DNA from: Alkaliphilus flagellatus
Lineage (GTDB): Bacteria > Bacillota > Clostridia > Peptostreptococcales > Natronincolaceae
Assembly: GCF_018919215.1 (NCBI RefSeq)
Contig: NZ_JAHLQK010000006.1
Coordinates: 1-64,000, forward strand
Direction: 5' to 3'
Length of the DNA stretch: 64,000 nt
Under the pieces are notes generated by a model, which saw only the letters and a program-made list of their open reading frames with translations, was not told the origin of the DNA and did not search any database. This document shows positions 62,027 through 64,000 of the stretch, one piece after another. The number at the start of each line of letters is the position of its first letter. The first letter of the stretch is position 1. Both the position numbers and the translations under genes were made by a program.

Positions 62027-62824
62027 ATGGGTGAAGTCATTGTAATAACCTCTGGAAAAGGAGGGGTAGGAAAAACAACTACTACAGCTAATTTAGGTAC
62101 TGGATTGGCACAGTTAGGATATAAAGTTGTAGTGGTGGATGCTGATATTGGATTAAGAAACCTAGATGTAGTAATGGGCTTAGAAAATCGAATAGTTTAT
62201 GACATTGTCGATATAGTTGACGGTGTTTGTAGATTAAAACAAGGCCTAATAAAGGATAAGAGATATGAAGGACTACATTTACTACCAGCAGCACAAACTA
62301 AGGATAAAAACTCTATTAGTACAGAACAAATGCAAAAGCTCACATTAGAACTAAAAGAGAACTTTGATTATGTTTTAATTGATTGTCCAGCAGGAATAGA
62401 ACAAGGTTTTAAAAATGCGATTGCAGGTGCAGATCGTGCTATTGTTGTAACAACTCCAGAAATATCAGCAGTAAGGGATGCAGATAGAATTATTGGGTTA
62501 CTTGAAGCATCTGAAATAAGGGATCCTCTACTAATCATTAACCGTATTAGAATTGATATGGTTAAGAGGGGAGATATGATGAATATTGATGATATGATTG
62601 ATATTCTAGCTATTGATTTACTTGGGGTAATACCTGATGATGAGACGATTGTCATTTCTACTAATAAAGGTGAACCTGTAGTTACAGATTCAAATTCATT
62701 AGCTGGACAGGCATATAGAAATATAACTAGAAGAATTACAGGGGAAAATGTTTCTTTTATAAATATGGAAAGTGAAGAGGGATTTATGAGCAAGCTAAAG
62801 AAAATATTTGGTTTAGCTAAATAA
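62027..62824 (+). CDS. minD: Septum site-determining ATPase MinD
   Basis: 265-aa deviant Walker ATPase. KGGVGKTT at residues 11-18, DADIGLRNLDVVMGLENR, and the C-terminal amphipathic membrane helix (FMSKLKKIFGLAK). Recruits MinC to the membrane. Strong GGGGG ribosome binding site. Confidence 0.97.
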   Translation: MGEVIVITSGKGGVGKTTTTANLGTGLAQLGYKVVVVDADIGLRNLDVVMGLENRIVYDIVDIVDGVCRLKQGLIKDKRYEGLHLLPAAQTKDKNSISTEQMQKLTLELKENFDYVLIDCPAGIEQGFKNAIAGADRAIVVTTPEISAVRDADRIIGLLEASEIRDPLLIINRIRIDMVKRGDMMNIDDMIDILAIDLLGVIPDDETIVISTNKGEPVVTDSNSLAGQAYRNITRRITGENVSFINMESEEGFMSKLKKIFGLAK

Positions 62825-62847
62825 ATATTTGGGAGAGGAGAAAAAAC

Positions 62848-63129
62848 ATGGATTTATGGAAATTTTTTAGTCGAGACTCTGAAACAAGTAAAAATGTAGC
62901 CAAAGAAAGATTGAAATTAGTTTTAGTTCATGATAGAACAAACTGCTCTCCTCACTTTTTAGATATGGTTAAGGGAGACATAATTAAAGTTATTTCTGAT
63001 TATATGGAAATTGATGAGGATGGACTGGATATTAAGTTAACTAAAACTAAAAGAGACTATGATGATTCAAGTGTTCCAGCATTAGTGGCAAATATCCCCA
63101 TTAAGAAGATGAAAGATCGTAGCCGTTAA
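62848..63129 (+). CDS. minE: Cell division topological factor MinE
   Basis: 93 aa. Stimulates MinD ATPase and drives Min oscillation. AKERLKLVLVHDRTNCSPHF is the MinD-contact region, and the C-terminal topological domain follows. Presence of MinE rather than a DivIVA-only system fits many Clostridia. It is 23 bases after minD. Confidence 0.95.
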   Translation: MDLWKFFSRDSETSKNVAKERLKLVLVHDRTNCSPHFLDMVKGDIIKVISDYMEIDEDGLDIKLTKTKRDYDDSSVPALVANIPIKKMKDRSR

Positions 63130-63158
63130 GTTTTATAAAAACTAATATACAACATATT

Positions 63159-63192
63159 AAAAAAGACTATTTAATTTTTAGATAGTCTTTTT
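63159..63192 (+). terminator. Terminator after minE
   Basis: AAAAAGACTAT pairs with ATAGTCTTTTT around an AT loop. Confidence 0.88.
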
Positions 63193-63400
63193 ATAATACA
63201 TAGGAAAATTATGCATCTATTAAAATTGTTCATAAGCCATAATTTTAGTTATGTATTTCAACAAAGTTAATCTATAAGTTTTTCAAAAGAAAAACTTGTC
63301 CAATTTAATACAACTTTAATATAGAATTTACTTAAGTAATAAAATTACTGTGTAATCAATATATTATACTAAAGCAAAAGCAAAGGAGTGAGTATAGTAT

Positions 63401-64000
63401 ATGGTTACAGGAAAAAACAGAGCAAATTCTTCTAACAATTTATTTGCAAAAAGAAAACTATGTATCAACTCTACAAGCTATCATAATTGGCTTAGGAAAA
63501 CATTTACTAGAACTATTATTTCGATTATATTGATTATGTTAGTATTAATTATTCAAATGTTAAATTTTCAAGCACCAAAGAATGCATTAAATTTTGTAGA
63601 GGAAAAATTAGAACATAATGCAAGTCTAAATACTTATATAGCAGGAGCAAAGAAATTATATGCACATGTTAAGTTATTTGGGGGTAAAGCATTAGAAGCA
63701 ATGAAGCTAGAAGGTAAAGTAGAAAACAAATTTATATTACCAGTAGATGGAAACATAATTTCTTATTTTAATGAAAATATTGGTGAGACATCAAATGTAT
63801 CAAAGGGTTTAATTTTTTCTAGTGATACAGGAAAAAATATTTATTCTGTTGATGATGGTGTTATTATTGATATTGGATCAAATAAATTTATTGGCAACTA
63901 TATTATTATAAAGCATAAAGGAGAATTACTATCTGTATATAAATATCTTGATACTAATCATGTAGAGTTGAATCAAAGGGTAGAAAAGGGTCAAGTAATA
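63401..64000 (+). CDS. SpoIVFA-like M23 (LytM-fold) protein, cut by window end
   Basis: 200 codons are visible from the ATG at 63401 (AAAGGAG upstream). A Lys/Arg-rich start, one membrane helix (about 39-54) and then an M23-type domain (about 110 onward) with FILPVDGNIISYFNENIGE and an INITIKHKGELLSVYKYL-like stretch. The place of the active-site HxH motif reads YKY, so metal binding looks lost, as in SpoIVFA. In Bacillus minC-minD are followed by spoIVFA-spoIVFB, which supports this naming. The end is outside the window. Confidence 0.7.
   Translation, partial: MVTGKNRANSSNNLFAKRKLCINSTSYHNWLRKTFTRTIISIILIMLVLIIQMLNFQAPKNALNFVEEKLEHNASLNTYIAGAKKLYAHVKLFGGKALEAMKLEGKVENKFILPVDGNIISYFNENIGETSNVSKGLIFSSDTGKNIYSVDDGVIIDIGSNKFIGNYIIIKHKGELLSVYKYLDTNHVELNQRVEKGQVI

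Noticed and set aside
377-62793. Many antisense or out-of-frame ORFs of 60-145 codons (for example 921-1145, 8417-8791, 62368-62793)
   Set aside because: Each is the shadow of a clearly real gene in another frame and lacks its own ribosome binding site.
1-64000. CRISPR arrays and intact insertion sequences
   Set aside because: No regularly spaced repeats with unique spacers and no transposase ORFs are present.

Overview
The window is AT-rich chromosomal DNA from an endospore-forming, anaerobic member of the Clostridia. The evidence is a sporulation locus (spoIIAA-spoIIAB-sigF followed directly by a spoVA operon), yunB and a spoIVFA-like gene, a six-gene Rnf operon (rnfCDGEAB), a complete minCDE set, and clostridial-style ribosome binding sites with many GTG and TTG starts. 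Gene content and order resemble the Alkaliphilus/Natronincola-type Clostridia, but the genus is inference only.

Layout. 1-0.28 kb: the end of a tRNA cluster (Pro, Met, Phe). 0.38-16.7 kb: housekeeping genes, namely a YprB-like exonuclease, an SLH protein, a UvrD/PcrA-type helicase, an asparaginase, a LUD protein, an orphan amino-acid-binding lipoprotein, a cyclic-2,3-diphosphoglycerate-synthetase-like GTPase, cysteine desulfurase plus thiI, moaC and a mogA/moaB homologue, and tag. A probable small RNA lies at 6.26-6.38 kb. 16.9-22.6 kb: the sporulation block, with two unannotated small ORFs inside the spoVA part. 22.6-32.8 kb: a class A PBP, yunB, hflX, a HEAT-repeat protein, a degenerate Nudix protein, a YigZ-family protein, a CoA-binding protein, paired half-size TSUP permeases, nadE and yebC.

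32.8-45.05 kb is the unusual region. It is an island bounded by a direct repeat of the 3' end of yebC (32719-32783 and 44965-45029). It contains a perfect 90-bp direct repeat (33033-33122 and 40951-41040). It carries about twenty mostly tiny, mutually unrelated genes: GNAT acetyltransferases, a frameshifted methyltransferase, a miniature pyrophosphatase-like protein, a MerR regulator, small membrane proteins and lipoproteins. Most are separated by a recurrent short motif close to TTTTTTAGACGCAACAG. Near-identical promoter modules face inward at both ends, on opposite strands. The architecture resembles a gene-cassette array, but no recombinase gene is in the window. Several members are decaying (frameshift, in-frame stops, ATA in place of a start).

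45.2-63.1 kb returns to core genes: an SH3/NlpC-P60 hydrolase, a lytic transglycosylase, a SPOR protein, the Rnf operon (with a candidate Rex operator), then Gx transporter, DUF4321, maf, radC, mreBCD, a large PBP2, minCDE, and the start of a SpoIVFA-like M23 protein cut by the window end. A second covarying structured element occurs twice (16787-16868 and 53536-53617) and is a candidate RNA family.
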